Shown piece by piece: positions 1 through 5,769 of a stretch of DNA of 7,631 nucleotides. Both the position numbers and the translations under genes were made by a program. Under the pieces are notes generated by a model. It ran no database searches and was not told the DNA's origin. It saw only the letters and a program-made list of their open reading frames with translations. Numbering within the stretch: the first letter of the stretch is position 1; each line of letters opens with the position of its first letter. Source of the DNA: an uncultured Erysipelotrichaceae bacterium (lineage in GTDB: Bacteria; Bacillota_I; Bacilli_A; Erysipelotrichales; Erysipelotrichaceae); NCBI GenBank assembly GCA_937900565.1, contig CALCFG010000026.1:1-7631 (forward strand), written 5' to 3'.

Positions 1-163
1 AGAGGGAGAAAATGGTTTTGGCTATGATCCTATCTTTTATGTTGATGATTACCAAACAACCTTAGCTAATGTATCGGCAGAAGATAAAAATAAAATTTCT
101 CATCGTCACCGTGCATTAATGGAGGTTAAAAATGAAATTGAACAAGACAATTATTCGCATTAG
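1..163 (+). CDS. rdgB: XTP/dITP diphosphatase, C-terminal fragment (5' end outside window)
   Basis: This is the C-terminal part of the RdgB/HAM1 non-canonical purine NTP pyrophosphatase, which hydrolyses XTP, dITP and ITP to monophosphates and so keeps deaminated purines out of DNA and RNA. The reading frame begins at base 2 and ends at TAG 161-163, giving 53 residues. The fragment opens with ENGFGYDPIF, the family's substrate-binding signature, and continues to KISHRHRAL, which matches the conserved (I)SHRxxAL motif near the family C-terminus. The last codons run 32 bp into the next gene, so the two are very likely co-transcribed and perhaps translationally coupled. The N-terminal two thirds, including the phosphate-binding loop, lie outside the window and cannot be judged. 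The family call is secure because both motifs are nearly canonical. Confidence 0.93.
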   Translation, partial: EGENGFGYDPIFYVDDYQTTLANVSAEDKNKISHRHRALMEVKNEIEQDNYSH

Positions 164-842
164 TTCAGTGCTATTTATACTTTCGAGTTTATTTTATATT
201 TTGATTACTTCTGTTTTTAGCCAAGCTTTAGATGTTGATTTCTATGTGAAAGAATATCATAAGTATGATTTACAAGAATATGTTGGATTGGACGAAACGG
301 ATTATCGGGATGGCATGTATCGGTTGATTGGTTATTGTAAAGGTCAATCTGATTCAATTCAAACCAGTGCTACAATCAATGGTAAATACAGTGAAACATT
401 ATTCAATCAACGGGAAGTTGATCATATGGTGGATGTTAAAGCGTTGGCTCAAGGTGTTGATACATTACAGAATGTATCATTTATTATCATGATAGTTAGT
501 GCATTGTTTCTTTTATTTGGTAAAGATAAATTTTATTTTAAGACTTATTGGCAAGCTAGTAAGGTCACCTATTTAATGATTATTGGCTTATTTATTGGTC
601 TAATTATTATGGTCTTGGTTGATTTTAATTCTTTTTGGACAACTTTTCACCATGTCTTTTTCCCAAATAATGACTTGTGGTTATTGAATCCATCGACTGA
701 TATCATGATTCGTATGTTACCAGGCGAAATCTTTAATGATTTAGTTTTAAACATTGCTTATTTATTCTTTATACCTTTTTGTCTCGTGTCAGCATTAATG
801 TATCAATTAATTAAAAAGAAAGGGAATTATTTAAATGATTAA
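132..842 (+). CDS. DUF1461 / TIGR01906 family integral membrane protein
   Basis: This is a 236-residue membrane protein of unknown function. Four hydrophobic segments are visible, at about residues 7-29, 113-130, 143-163 and 204-226. A hydrophilic loop lies between the first two (about 31-111) and probably faces outside. That loop carries FNQREVDHMVDVK (91-103), which I recognise as the signature of the TIGR01906/DUF1461 family. A second characteristic stretch, FHHVFFPNNDLWLLNP (172-187), lies between helices 3 and 4. The start at 132 is supported by a strong GGAGG at 121-125 with 6-nt spacing. The gene overlaps rdgB by 32 bp upstream and trmL by 8 bp downstream, so it sits in the same operon. 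The family is known only as a conserved hypothetical of Firmicutes, and no function is proposed here. Family assignment is from motif memory. Confidence 0.85.
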   Translation: MKLNKTIIRISSVLFILSSLFYILITSVFSQALDVDFYVKEYHKYDLQEYVGLDETDYRDGMYRLIGYCKGQSDSIQTSATINGKYSETLFNQREVDHMVDVKALAQGVDTLQNVSFIIMIVSALFLLFGKDKFYFKTYWQASKVTYLMIIGLFIGLIIMVLVDFNSFWTTFHHVFFPNNDLWLLNPSTDIMIRMLPGEIFNDLVLNIAYLFFIPFCLVSALMYQLIKKKGNYLND

Positions 843-1344
843 TATTGTTTTATATCAACCAGAAATCCCACAAAATACGGGTAATATTATCCGTACTTGT
901 GTATGTACCAATGCTAGTTTACATTTAATTGAACCGTTGGGCTTTTCATTGGACGAACGGCATTTAAAAAGAGCTGGAATGGATTATATCGATAAAGTAA
1001 ATTTAAAGCGTTACCCAAATTGGGAAACATTTATCCAAGATAAAGATGATGCAAGGTTCGTCTTCGTAACGCGCTATGGTCAAAAACCATTTTCTGATTT
1101 TACCTTCGATGATATTAATCAAGATATTTATTTAATCTTTGGTAAAGAAAGTACTGGGGTTCCGAAAGAAATATTGCATAATCACAAAGATCATTGTGCG
1201 CGTCTGCCAATGGTTGCTAGTGAACGTACATTAAACTTAAGTAATTGTGTGGCGATTTGTACGTATGAAGTATTGCGACAATTGAATTATCCGGGGTTAT
1301 CACGCGTTGAAGTATTGAAAGGGAAAGATTGGTTGGATGATTGA
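835..1344 (+). CDS. trmL: tRNA (cytidine/uridine(34)-2'-O)-methyltransferase TrmL (SPOUT family)
   Basis: This 169-residue protein is the SPOUT-class methyltransferase that, in characterised homologues, transfers a methyl group from SAM to the ribose 2'-OH of wobble nucleotide 34 in tRNA-Leu isoacceptors. It acts in the cytoplasm as a dimer. Visible motifs in order are IPQNTGN (11-17, N-terminal substrate loop), LIEPLGF (31-37), KRAGMDY (45-51), FGKESTGVP (102-110) and RTLNLSNCVAICTYE (131-145). The last two form the SAM-binding trefoil knot. Length is close to the usual 150-165 residues. The usual LNLSNSVA reads LNLSNCVA here, a mild substitution. The start ATG overlaps the end of the upstream membrane gene by 8 bp (ATGATTAA), with AAAGGGA at 819-825 as ribosome binding site. 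Older annotations call this family CspR. Confidence is high. Confidence 0.95.
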   Translation: MINIVLYQPEIPQNTGNIIRTCVCTNASLHLIEPLGFSLDERHLKRAGMDYIDKVNLKRYPNWETFIQDKDDARFVFVTRYGQKPFSDFTFDDINQDIYLIFGKESTGVPKEILHNHKDHCARLPMVASERTLNLSNCVAICTYEVLRQLNYPGLSRVEVLKGKDWLDD

Positions 1345-1516
1345 AACAATGAATGATTTCATTTCCATTGTGGCCATATCATTCGTTATTCTTGTGCTAA
1401 GTATCTTTATGTATAAAGTTTTGTTGGCTCACCAATTGATTAAATTCGATAAGATGGAACAAGATTATTATGATTTAACAGAAGATGATAACTACATAAC
1501 AAAAGGAAATGAATAA
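1337..1516 (+). CDS. small single-pass membrane protein (59 aa), function unknown
   Basis: A short frame begins at ATG 1337 and ends at TAA 1514-1516. Its product starts MIETMNDFISIVAISFVILV. One clear hydrophobic helix spans about residues 8-30. After it comes a charged tail rich in Asp, Glu, Tyr and Lys (about 31-59), probably cytoplasmic. The ATG overlaps the trmL stop by 8 bp (ATGATTGA), the same arrangement as the upstream gene/trmL junction. The sequence AAAGGGA at 1318-1324 could serve as ribosome binding site, though its 12-nt spacing is long. An alternative start is ATG 1349 (residue 5). A strong terminator begins a few bases after the stop, so this is the last gene of the operon. 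I do not recognise a family. The membrane helix, coupled junction and terminator position argue for a real gene. Confidence 0.6.
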   Translation: MIETMNDFISIVAISFVILVLSIFMYKVLLAHQLIKFDKMEQDYYDLTEDDNYITKGNE

Positions 1517-1519
1517 ATT

Positions 1520-1563
1520 AAAACAATTTATGCTTAGTTAGTTAAACATAAATTGTTTTTTTT
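1520..1563 (+). terminator. Rho-independent terminator of the rdgB-trmL operon, possibly bidirectional
   Basis: A perfect 12-bp stem is formed by AAACAATTTATG (1521-1532) and CATAAATTGTTT (1547-1558) around a 14-nt loop. A further A-T pair (1520/1559) extends it, and an 8-T run at 1556-1563 follows. It starts four bases after the small ORF's stop. On the opposite strand the same stem is followed by TTTTAATTT, so it may also stop transcription arriving from the convergent rpiR gene, whose own end at 1745 has no closer classical terminator. Confidence 0.88.
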
Positions 1564-1614
1564 ATGAAATTATTTTCTTAATCTGTTTGGATTATATGTT
1601 AATACGCTTTTAAG

Positions 1615-1662
1615 TATCTTGCATAATAAATCAAAGAAATGAAATTTGTATTATGCAAGCTA
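1615..1662. repeat. Long inverted repeat in the convergent trmL-operon/rpiR intergenic region
   Basis: CTTGCATAATA (1618-1628) is perfectly complementary to TATTATGCAAG (1649-1659). The stem can be extended outward across one mismatch by AT pairs (1615-1616 with 1661-1662). It extends inward across a 3-nt bulge by CAAA/TTTG (1632-1635 with 1645-1648), leaving a 9-nt loop GAAATGAAA. There is no T-run on either strand directly after the stem, so it is not a standard terminator. It could be an imperfect 3' end or stability hairpin for the rpiR mRNA, a protein-binding site, or a remnant of a small repeat. The rest of 1564-1744 shows nothing I recognise. Confidence 0.7.
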
Positions 1663-1744
1663 ACGAAATAAATAATGCAATCAAAATGGAAGAAACTTTT
1701 TGGCAGAGTAGTTTATGAAAAAGGAAATAGGGGGAAAGTTATAC

Positions 1745-2518
1745 CTATTTACTTTTTTCTGTTTGTAAAATATTAATTTCATTTAACAACAATTGATTGT
1801 AGATAATAAAAACGAGTTGATCATCCAATACATACCCTTGGGTATTATATAAGCTTGGTAAAATAATACGATAATCTAAAAATGGATAAGTAAAATAAGT
1901 GGATGATAGAGAAATTAATGCACTTGGAATATGGGTGTGTGACAATTTAGGGATTAAGGTATCAAATATGAATTTATCTTGAATCGTATAAATCAATACT
2001 AAATCGTCTTCATTTAAATAGGCTATACAATCCATTATGGCAAATGGATCGGATAAAACATCAATGTCAATGCCTAGCTTTGCTACACTCATTTTAAGTA
2101 AATGAGCGGTAGCACCAGATTTATGGTAGGCAAAGATTTTGCATCGTTTGGCTTTGATGATATGGTGCGCAAGTTGTGTCAATTGTGCGGCATCGATATT
2201 TATTTCAAATGATTTTAAGTAGTCTGTTAATAAACTAATGGTTGCTGTAATGGTATTGAATTGTTGACAATTTTGATTGAGTGATTGTGTGTTTGAAACA
2301 AAATATGTTAAATCAAATTTAAGTTGTGAATACCCTTGATAGTTTAATTTTTTTGCAAAGCGAATCATTGCTGGTTTGCTCACGTTTAAACGATTTACTG
2401 TCTCTTCAATGGGTTGAGTGATAAATTGTTGCGCATTATTCAAAATATAATTTGCAATTTCAACTTCTGTTTTTGTAAAATATGGCATTTTTTCTTGAAT
2501 GCGTTCAATTGGGTTCAT
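1745..2518 (-). CDS. RpiR/MurR-family transcriptional regulator (HTH_6 plus SIS domain)
   Basis: This 257-residue protein matches the RpiR family, in which an N-terminal helix-turn-helix binds DNA and a C-terminal SIS domain binds phosphosugars to regulate sugar or amino-sugar catabolism. The HTH_6 region covers about residues 1-75. Its recognition part, VNRLNVSKPAMIRFAKKL (41-58) followed by NYQGYSQLKFDL, fits the usual pattern of a conserved Ser and Arg-Phe. The SIS-like domain covers about 105-240, with CKIFAYHKSGATAH (126-139), AKLGIDIDVLSDP (146-158) and NEDDLVLIYT (169-178). The phosphosugar loops look degenerate: the second loop, normally ISxSGxT, reads IYTIQDKF. The gene stands alone, with no sugar enzyme or transporter beside it in the window, so its ligand cannot be named. 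The only start in frame after a stop is ATG 2518; its ribosome binding site is weak (AAGAAAT). Confidence 0.88.
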   Translation of the reverse strand: MNPIERIQEKMPYFTKTEVEIANYILNNAQQFITQPIEETVNRLNVSKPAMIRFAKKLNYQGYSQLKFDLTYFVSNTQSLNQNCQQFNTITATISLLTDYLKSFEINIDAAQLTQLAHHIIKAKRCKIFAYHKSGATAHLLKMSVAKLGIDIDVLSDPFAIMDCIAYLNEDDLVLIYTIQDKFIFDTLIPKLSHTHIPSALISLSSTYFTYPFLDYRIILPSLYNTQGYVLDDQLVFIIYNQLLLNEINILQTEKSK

Positions 2519-2527
2519 ATAATTTCT

Positions 2528-2545
2528 TAACGTGGATTCACGTTA
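2528..2545 (-). promoter_or_regulatory. Palindrome just upstream of rpiR: candidate operator or RNA hairpin at the ribosome binding site
   Basis: TAACGTG (2528-2534) and CACGTTA (2539-2545) form a perfect 7-bp inverted repeat around GATT. It sits 9 nt upstream of the rpiR ATG and directly abuts its weak ribosome binding site. RpiR-family regulators commonly bind inverted repeats near their own promoters, so autoregulation is an attractive inference. As RNA it could equally form a small hairpin next to the start site. The dyad is seen directly; the function is inferred. Confidence 0.5.
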
Positions 2546-2728
2546 TTTTTGCCTTTCTGCCATTAAAATTGAGTTGGGATTCCTTTGACTAGTTAATTTT
2601 ATCAAGAATGAAAGTCTTTAAAAATAGCACAATCTGTTAAATGTTTAGCTTTTTGAATGGAATTTGTATCAATTTTATTATCAGGCTGATTTAATAATAA
2701 AAAATCGTAAGAAAATGTATGAAAACTT
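2546..2728. other. Intergenic stretch with no recognised element
   Basis: About 180 nt of AT-rich DNA lie between the rpiR palindrome and the alaS promoter. It must contain the rpiR promoter on the - strand, but I could not find a convincing -35/-10 pair there. The best -10-like hexamers (TAAAAT, TTTAAT on the - strand) lack a good partner. A start-less open frame on the - strand (2602-2736) overlaps it and is discussed in the findings. Confidence 0.5.
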
Positions 2729-2757
2729 TTGTTTACTTATTTGAATTTTGCTATAAT
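2729..2757 (+). promoter_or_regulatory. Sigma-A-type promoter for the alaS T-box transcript (extended -10)
   Basis: The -10 element TATAAT (2752-2757) is perfect and preceded by TGC (2749-2751), giving an extended -10 TGnTATAAT. A weak -35-like TTGTTT lies at 2729-2734 with 17-nt spacing. Transcription would begin near 2763-2765, about ten bases before the first T-box helix, which is the expected geometry. Confidence 0.8.
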
Positions 2758-2762
2758 TCATT

Positions 2763-3008
2763 TATTCTGTTTGAGTTAGGATGAATTGTTGAACATGGAT
2801 TAAAAGCGACATATGGATGGTGAAAGCATATGAGTCTTACAATAATTTTGCTCCCTAATAAGGAATGCAGTAAACTGCATCGGGTCGTGCCGTTATCCAC
2901 AGAAAATTAAGTGTGCACTTTTATAAAGTGCAAATAAGGATGGTACCGCGCAGTATAGCGTTCCTTGATGCAAGCGTAAACTTACGTGTCATTAAGGAAC
3001 GCTTTTTA
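2763..3008 (+). ncRNA. T-box riboswitch (alanine) controlling alaS
   Basis: This leader senses uncharged tRNA-Ala and permits read-through into alaS only when alanyl-tRNA runs low. The Stem I base is TTAGG (2776-2780) with CCTAA (2854-2858). A second helix is ATTGT (2785-2789) with ACAAT (2839-2843), and these enclose a specifier loop holding GCT (2850-2852), an Ala codon. The distal part has the usual AGCGA and GGTGAAAGC motifs. A hairpin ATGCAG/CTGCAT (2865-2880) and Stem III TGCACTTT/AAAGTGCA (2914-2932) follow. The T-box AAGGATGGTACCGCG (2936-2950) carries TGGT, complementary to an ACCA tRNA end, which suits the A73 discriminator of tRNA-Ala. The antiterminator pairs AAGGA (2936-2940) with TCCTT (2962-2966) and CGC (2949-2951) with GCG (2958-2960). 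It excludes the terminator that follows. All these pairings were read by eye. Confidence 0.95.
2957..3008 (+). terminator. T-box leader terminator
   Basis: AGCGTTCCTT (2957-2966) pairs with AAGGAACGCT (2994-3003). GATG/CATT-type pairs and a small inner CGTA/TACG hairpin extend the stem inward, and a run of five Ts (3003-3007) follows. The left arm is also the 3' arm of the antiterminator, so the two structures are mutually exclusive. This is the regulatory switch of the riboswitch. Confidence 0.93.
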
Positions 3009-3020
3009 TATTTATGAATG

Positions 3021-3026
3021 AAAGGA
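3021..3026 (+). promoter_or_regulatory. Ribosome binding site that fixes the alaS start at 3035
   Basis: AAAGGA at 3021-3026 lies 8 nt before ATG 3035. The in-frame upstream ATG at 3014 has no such site, because only the terminator's T-run and an AT tail precede it. The protein from 3035 begins MKQLTGNQTR, matching the usual AlaRS N-terminus (MKxLTxxEIR). Confidence 0.85.
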
Positions 3027-3034
3027 ATATTACA

Positions 3035-5653
3035 ATGAAACAATTAACAGGAAATCAAACACGTGCTTTATTTTTGGAATATTTCAAACAACACGGGCAT
3101 ATGGTGGAACCTTCAGCTTCGTTAGTTCCACACAATGATCCAACGTTATTATGGATTAATGCGGGAGTAGCGGCATTAAAAAAGTATTTTGATGGACGTG
3201 AAAAACCACAATGCCCACGTATTACCAATGCGCAAAAATCAATTCGTACCAATGATATTGAAAATGTTGGTAAAACAGCACGTCACCATACATTCTTTGA
3301 AATGTTAGGTAACTTTAGTATTGGTGATTACTTTAAGGAAGAAGCAATTGCGTTTGCATGGGAATTTTTAACCAGTGATCAATGGATTGGCTTTGATAAA
3401 GATAAGCTTTACATTACTGTATATATTGATGATGAAGTAGCCTATAATCGTTGGATTGAATTAGGTGTTGATCCAAGCCATATTTTAAAAACGGCAAATA
3501 ACTATTGGGAAATTGGCGAAGGTCCAAGTGGGCCTGATAGTGAAATCTTCTATGATCGTGGAGAAGCCTATGATCCAAATCATGAAGGAGAAACGTTGTT
3601 CTTTGAAGAAAAAGATAATGATCGTTACATTGAAGTATGGAATGTTGTATTCAGTCAATATGATGCTAAAGAAGGTGTGGATCGAAAAGATTACAAAGAA
3701 TTACCTCAAAAAAATATTGATACGGGAATGGGATTGGAACGGTTAGTATCAATCATTCAAAATGGTGAAACAAACTTTGATACTGATTTATTCTTACCAA
3801 TGATTCATGAAACTGAAAAGATTGCACAATACCCATATGAAGGGGAATTTAAGATGGCATATCGTGTTATTGCGGATCATATTCGTACCGTTACTTTTGC
3901 GATTGCTGATGGAGCAATGCCAAGTAATGAAGGTAGAGGTTATATTATTCGTCGAGTGCTTCGTCGTGCAGTGCGTTTTGCATTAAAACTTGGTATCACC
4001 AAACCATTTATGTGTGATCTTGTGGATACAGTGGTTGAAAATTACAAAGACTATTATCCATATTTGATTGAAAAAGCAGATTTAATCAAAAAAATTGTGC
4101 GAAATGAAGAAGAATCTTTTTCTAAAACATTAATCAATGGTGAACGTTTATTGGATGAACAAATAGCTCAATTGGGCAATAATAAGGTATTAGACGGAGA
4201 GGTTGCCTTTAAACTTTATGATACTTATGGATTCCCAAAAGAATTAATCCATGAAATCTGTGAGGATAATGGAATTTGTGTGGATGAAGATGGCTTCAAG
4301 GCAATGATGGAACAACAAAAACAACGTGCAAGAGACTCTCGTTTGGATGCGCAATCCATGCATAATCAAAGTAAAGACTTAATGGACTTTATTGGTGAAA
4401 GTTGTTTTGTTGGGTATGAAACTTTTTCTTCTCAAGGTAAAGTGATTGCATTGTTTAAAGATGGTGTGGCTTGCGATAGTTTGGATAGTGAAGGGGAAGT
4501 GATTCTTGATGTAACTCCTTTTTATGGTGAAAGTGGTGGACAAGTTGGAGATCACGGACGATTAAGTAACGATACTTTCGAAGCAAACGTGATTGATACA
4601 AAAAAAGCGCCACATGGTCAACATTTATCCAAAATTAAAGTTACAAATGGTGTATTGACTGTTGGGGATAACGTTAACGCACAAGTTAATGTTTTAGAAC
4701 GCAAACATATTCGTGCTAATCACACAAGCTTACATTTGTTGCAAGCTGCATTAATTAAAGTGTTAGGTACGCATATTGCCCAAGCTGGAAGTTTTGTATG
4801 TGCTGATTATGCTCGATTTGATTTCTCACATTTTGAAAAGGTAACCAAAGATCAAATAAAAGAAATTGAAGCTTTGGTAAATCAATGGATTGATGAAGAA
4901 TATGATGTGACCACTGAAGTTATGAATGTGGAACAAGCAAAAAATAGTGGTGCGATAGCTTTGTTTGATGAAAAATACGGTGACAATGTGCGTGTTGTAA
5001 CCATGGGTAATGTCAGCAAAGAATTATGTGGAGGAACTCACGTTAGTAATACGGCATTATTGGGAGCTTTTAAAATATTAAGTGAAGAATCCATTGGTTC
5101 AGGTGTTCGCCGCATTACTGTTGTTACGAAGGCAGGTGCTATCAATGCATTTAAACATACCAGTGATGTATTGGAAACCGTTGGTAATGCTATTGGTGCT
5201 AAAAATGAAGAGGATAACATTGATAAAGTAAATCGTTTATTAGCTAACCTAGAACAATTGAATCATAAGCTAGCGGATATCGAAAACCAACGTAAAAATG
5301 CATTAGCAAATCAATTGATTGCCAGCAAAACAAATGTTGGCGAATTGGAAACAATTGTTGCTAAAGTGGATGTTGATGCCAGTGGATTAAAATCATTGGC
5401 GACTCAATTAATGAAACAATTAACCAATGGGTATGTTGGATTGGTGAGTGTTAGCGATGATAAACTATCCATTGTGGTTGGATGCAGTGATGCGCTAATT
5501 ACATCTGGTAAAAAAGCGGGCGACATTGTTAAACAGGCAGCTTTACTTGCGGATGGTAAAGGTGGCGGTAAGCCAGATATGGCGCAAGCCGGTGCAAAAG
5601 ATACAACAAAAGTAAGTGAAGTATTGAATTACTTGAATTCTGTGGTTGCTTAA
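3035..5653 (+). CDS. alaS: alanine--tRNA ligase (AlaRS)
   Basis: This 872-residue class II aminoacyl-tRNA synthetase attaches alanine to tRNA-Ala in the cytoplasm and removes mischarged Ser or Gly. The catalytic domain opens with NDPTLLWINAG, then RITNAQKSIRTNDIENVGKTARHHTFFEMLGNFSIGDYFK carries motif 2, and GMGLERLV carries motif 3. The editing domain has the zinc ligands HTSLH (563-567) and CGGTH (665-669), so proofreading should be intact. The C-terminal C-Ala domain ends with the glycine motif GGGKPDMAQAG (843-853). Length matches the family norm of about 875, so the gene is complete. An ATG at 3014 would add 7 residues, but ATG 3035 has the ribosome binding site and the family-like N-terminus. 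Expression is under the T-box leader, and a terminator follows the stop. WINAG...LKKYFDGRE is the variant seen in many Firmicutes rather than the E. coli-type NAGMxQFK. Confidence 0.98.
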   Translation: MKQLTGNQTRALFLEYFKQHGHMVEPSASLVPHNDPTLLWINAGVAALKKYFDGREKPQCPRITNAQKSIRTNDIENVGKTARHHTFFEMLGNFSIGDYFKEEAIAFAWEFLTSDQWIGFDKDKLYITVYIDDEVAYNRWIELGVDPSHILKTANNYWEIGEGPSGPDSEIFYDRGEAYDPNHEGETLFFEEKDNDRYIEVWNVVFSQYDAKEGVDRKDYKELPQKNIDTGMGLERLVSIIQNGETNFDTDLFLPMIHETEKIAQYPYEGEFKMAYRVIADHIRTVTFAIADGAMPSNEGRGYIIRRVLRRAVRFALKLGITKPFMCDLVDTVVENYKDYYPYLIEKADLIKKIVRNEEESFSKTLINGERLLDEQIAQLGNNKVLDGEVAFKLYDTYGFPKELIHEICEDNGICVDEDGFKAMMEQQKQRARDSRLDAQSMHNQSKDLMDFIGESCFVGYETFSSQGKVIALFKDGVACDSLDSEGEVILDVTPFYGESGGQVGDHGRLSNDTFEANVIDTKKAPHGQHLSKIKVTNGVLTVGDNVNAQVNVLERKHIRANHTSLHLLQAALIKVLGTHIAQAGSFVCADYARFDFSHFEKVTKDQIKEIEALVNQWIDEEYDVTTEVMNVEQAKNSGAIALFDEKYGDNVRVVTMGNVSKELCGGTHVSNTALLGAFKILSEESIGSGVRRITVVTKAGAINAFKHTSDVLETVGNAIGAKNEEDNIDKVNRLLANLEQLNHKLADIENQRKNALANQLIASKTNVGELETIVAKVDVDASGLKSLATQLMKQLTNGYVGLVSVSDDKLSIVVGCSDALITSGKKAGDIVKQAALLADGKGGGKPDMAQAGAKDTTKVSEVLNYLNSVVA

Positions 5654-5656
5654 TAT

Positions 5657-5694
5657 AAAAAGTAAATTGGATATCAATATTCAATTTACTTTTT
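5657..5694 (+). terminator. Rho-independent terminator after alaS
   Basis: AAAAAGTAAATTG (5657-5669) and CAATTTACTTTTT (5682-5694) form a perfect 13-bp stem. Part of the inner region can also pair (GATA with TATT), closing on a short TCAA loop. The descending arm ends in the T-run. It begins three bases after the alaS stop and separates alaS from the ireB operon promoter. The mirror-image A-run means it could act in both directions, but no convergent gene needs it here. Confidence 0.9.
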
Positions 5695-5717
5695 AATAAT
5701 CTTACATGCATTTGTTT

Positions 5718-5746
5718 TTTAAACTGTGATTAAAGTAAGGTATAAT
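5718..5746 (+). promoter_or_regulatory. Sigma-A-type promoter of the ireB-ruvX-yrzB-mltG operon
   Basis: A perfect -10 TATAAT (5741-5746) follows a 4/6-match -35 TTTAAA (5718-5723) with 17-nt spacing. The start site would fall near 5752-5754, leaving a leader of only about 17 nt that contains the strong AAAGGAG (5757-5763), 6 nt before ATG 5770. Together with the terminator just upstream, this indicates that ireB starts its own transcript and is outside T-box control. Confidence 0.72.
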
Positions 5747-5769
5747 AACACCATTGAAAGGAGAGAACC

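Noticed and set aside
1714..1767. 17-codon + strand frame (MKKEIGGKLYLFTFFCL) at the end of the convergent gap
   Set aside because: It is too short, has no ribosome binding site, and overlaps the end of rpiR.
2538..2552. Palindrome followed by ATTTTTG read as a + strand terminator
   Set aside because: No + strand gene ends before it, since rpiR runs the other way, and the short stem with a broken T-run is a poor terminator. An operator or leader hairpin for rpiR fits better.
2641..2700. Near-palindromic TTGTATCAA in the intergenic stretch
   Set aside because: The symmetry is short and AT-driven, with no second copy nearby, so it cannot be told from chance.
3055..3252. 65-codon - strand frame inside alaS
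   Set aside because: It lies entirely opposite the highly conserved AlaRS catalytic region, shows no family features and has no promoter context; it is a shadow frame.
3513..3746. 77-codon + strand frame inside alaS in another phase
   Set aside because: It is fully contained in the AlaRS coding sequence, is Lys/Met-rich as expected from an out-of-frame read, and has no independent signals.
5038..5220. 60-codon - strand frame opposite the AlaRS editing domain
   Set aside because: It is antisense to the conserved CGGTH region and has no supporting features.
5529..5711. 60-codon - strand frame running through the alaS terminator
   Set aside because: It begins in the promoter and terminator area, reads through the terminator stem, and is antisense to the AlaRS C-terminus; not a gene.
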